Assembly (NCBI GenBank): GCA_044340025.1
Contig: JBIIUJ010000145.1
Span: 1 to 5,956, forward strand
DNA length: 5,956 bases
Direction of reading: 5' to 3'
Source: JBIIUJ01 sp044340025
Lineage (GTDB): Bacteria; Pseudomonadota; Alphaproteobacteria; Caulobacterales; Aquidulcibacteraceae
In this document: in pieces, positions 4,942-5,956 of the stretch
Layout of the letters: each line of letters starts with the position of its first letter
Position numbering within the stretch: position 1 is the stretch's first letter
Position numbers and translations under genes: made by a program
Notes under the pieces: generated by a model
What the model saw: the letters and a program-made list of their open reading frames with translations, nothing else
Told to the model about the DNA's origin: nothing
Database searches by the model: none

Positions 4942-5020
4942 CAAGGCCCGGCGCAAGATCGGGTCAGGCAATGAATGGTGCGGCTCAGCCAGACGGCGGG
5001 CCGCGCGAGGGGAGGAAACG

Positions 5021-5956
5021 ATGCGATTCACTACACGCTCGACGTGCGCGCTTCTCATGGGCGCGTCTGCTGCGGCGCTGGTCTCCGGCGCTGCGCTGGC
5101 CCAGACCGCCACATCCGAAACCGCCGCCCGGCGGATCGAGACGATCGTGGTCACGGCCCAGAAGCGCGAAGACGCGCTTCAGGACGTGCCGATCGCGGTC
5201 TCGGCCTTCGGACAGGACAGCCTCGACAAGCTTCAGATAGACGGCGGCCCCAACCTCCAGCTCGCCATCCCGAACGTGACCTTCGCCAAGGGCAACTTTA
5301 CGGGTTCGAACTTCCAGATCCGCGGCATCGGCACCAAGCTTGTGTCCGCAACAGCCGACGCGGCAGTAGGCGTGCACCAGAACGGCGTGCCGCTGACCCA
5401 GAACCTGCTGTTTGAGGCCGAATTCTACGACATGCAGCGCGTGGAAGTGCTGCGCGGGCCGCAGGGCACCCTCTATGGCCGCAACGCCACCGGCGGCGTG
5501 ATCAACATCATCACCGCCAAGCCCGATCCCGCCGCCTTCTCCGGCAGCCTGGAAGCGACGCTGGGCAACTACAGCACCCGCAAGCTGCGCGGCGCGATCA
5601 ACGTGCCTCTGGGCGAGAGTTTCGCCATCCGCGTCGCCGGCACCACGACCCAGCGCGACGGCTTCGGCGACAACCTCGTCACCGGCAATGACGTGGACAA
5701 CCGCGACCTCTACGCTTTCCGCATCACGGCGGGCGGCGAGCTGAACGAGCGGTTCCGCGGCTGGGTGATGTATGAGAAGTTCGAGGAGGACGACAATCGC
5801 GTCCGCGCCTCCAAGCAGCTCTGCCGCACCGATCCGACCCGGACCTCGGTCGGCGGCGTGCCGATTCTCAATCCGCTCCTTGCCGGCCTGATCAATCAGG
5901 GCTGCTTGCCGGGATCGCTCTATGCGCCGGAAAAGCGCGGCGTGGTGAATTCATCG
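5021..5956 (+). CDS. TonB-dependent outer-membrane receptor (3' end missing)
   Basis: The frame runs open from ATG 5021 to the window end, giving 312 residues; the family is usually 700-1000, so over half is outside. The start is supported by GGAGG at 5011-5015, 5 bases upstream. Residues 1-27 form a Sec signal peptide with a likely cut at ALA|QT. The TonB box is ETIVVTAQKRED (40-51). The plug domain covers about 55-168: DVPIAVSAFGQDSLDKL, NFQIRGIGT, VGVHQNGVPLTQ and RVEVLRGPQGTLYGRNATGGVINIITAKP are all standard plug motifs. Beta-barrel strands begin near 175. Cys268 and Cys295 bracket a probable extracellular loop and may form a disulfide. The receptor imports a ligand using proton-motive energy passed on by TonB. 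No substrate can be read from this part; this receptor type occurs in expanded families in the Caulobacter and Sphingomonas groups, often for plant, sugar or aromatic compounds. Confidence 0.95.
   Translation, partial: MRFTTRSTCALLMGASAAALVSGAALAQTATSETAARRIETIVVTAQKREDALQDVPIAVSAFGQDSLDKLQIDGGPNLQLAIPNVTFAKGNFTGSNFQIRGIGTKLVSATADAAVGVHQNGVPLTQNLLFEAEFYDMQRVEVLRGPQGTLYGRNATGGVINIITAKPDPAAFSGSLEATLGNYSTRKLRGAINVPLGESFAIRVAGTTTQRDGFGDNLVTGNDVDNRDLYAFRITAGGELNERFRGWVMYEKFEEDDNRVRASKQLCRTDPTRTSVGGVPILNPLLAGLINQGCLPGSLYAPEKRGVVNSS

Larger units (their letters stand above)
4698..5020. other. Divergent intergenic region between the DUF1838-like gene and the TonB receptor gene
   Basis: These 323 bases contain no convincing gene. 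Frames crossing it on both strands lack a plausible start signal and family-like sequence. It holds a predicted promoter for the receptor gene, overlapping inverted repeats near the predicted transcription start, a perfect 7-bp inverted repeat beside the ribosome site of the leftward gene, and two GANTC sites (GAATC in GGAATCG around 4831, GACTC at 4890-4894). I found no TTAA tetranucleotide here, so it is not a CtrA-type region like the flagellar one. The promoter of the leftward gene is not obvious. Confidence 0.6.

Noticed and set aside
4870..5154. 94-residue minus-strand open frame covering the TonB receptor start
   Set aside because: It overlaps the signal peptide and TonB box of the receptor on the other strand, has no family resemblance and would fill the predicted promoter region.
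1..5956. Mobile element, CRISPR array, tRNA, rRNA or recent horizontal transfer
   Set aside because: I saw no long terminal inverted repeats, transposase-like frames, regularly spaced repeats, tRNA-like folds or obvious drop in GC; gene packing and composition are even across the window.

Overview
The window looks like part of an alphaproteobacterial chromosome, most likely from the Caulobacterales/Hyphomonadales/Maricaulales group. The reasons are high GC with dense gene packing, a flagellar rod/export-gate cluster, TTAA-N7-TTAAC boxes of the kind bound by the cell-cycle regulator CtrA, GANTC (CcrM-type) sites in intergenic DNA, and a TonB-dependent receptor with the ETIVVTAQKRED-type TonB box common in this group. 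The assignment is inference; there is no rRNA or other phylogenetic marker here.

Layout. (1) 1-1419, plus strand: the C-terminal part of a TylF/macrocin-type SAM methyltransferase, closely followed by a phytanoyl-CoA dioxygenase (PhyH)-like Fe(II)/2-oxoglutarate oxygenase. They look like a two-enzyme tailoring pair for an unknown small molecule or glycan. (2) 1447-2606, minus strand: flgB-flgC-fliE, an operon for the proximal rod and its MS-ring adaptor. (3) 2607-2760: a divergent flagellar control region holding two TTAA-N7-TTAAC boxes, one pointing at each operon, plus a fifth TTAA half-site next to a GACTC site. (4) 2761-3785, plus strand: fliO-fliP, overlapping by ATGA, for the type III export gate. 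(5) 3792-4697, minus strand: a Tat-exported DUF1838-like protein that ends only 6 bases from fliP. (6) 4698-5020: a 323-base divergent intergenic region with a TTGACA-type promoter and inverted repeats. (7) 5021 to the window end, plus strand: the N-terminal 312 residues of a TonB-dependent outer-membrane receptor.

How they fit together. flgB, flgC and fliE encode the parts first built onto the MS ring and first exported. fliO and fliP encode the gate that exports them. Driving both from one short region with back-to-back CtrA-type boxes would couple rod and gate production to the cell cycle, as is known for early flagellar genes in Caulobacter. The DUF1838-like gene and the TonB receptor gene diverge from a shared region and may form an uptake/periplasmic-processing unit for an unidentified substrate.

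The strongest observations are the oriented CtrA-box pair and the consequent reassignment of the flgB start to TTG at 2606. I see no clearly new defence, mobile or RNA system. I saw no tRNA, rRNA, CRISPR array or insertion sequence.
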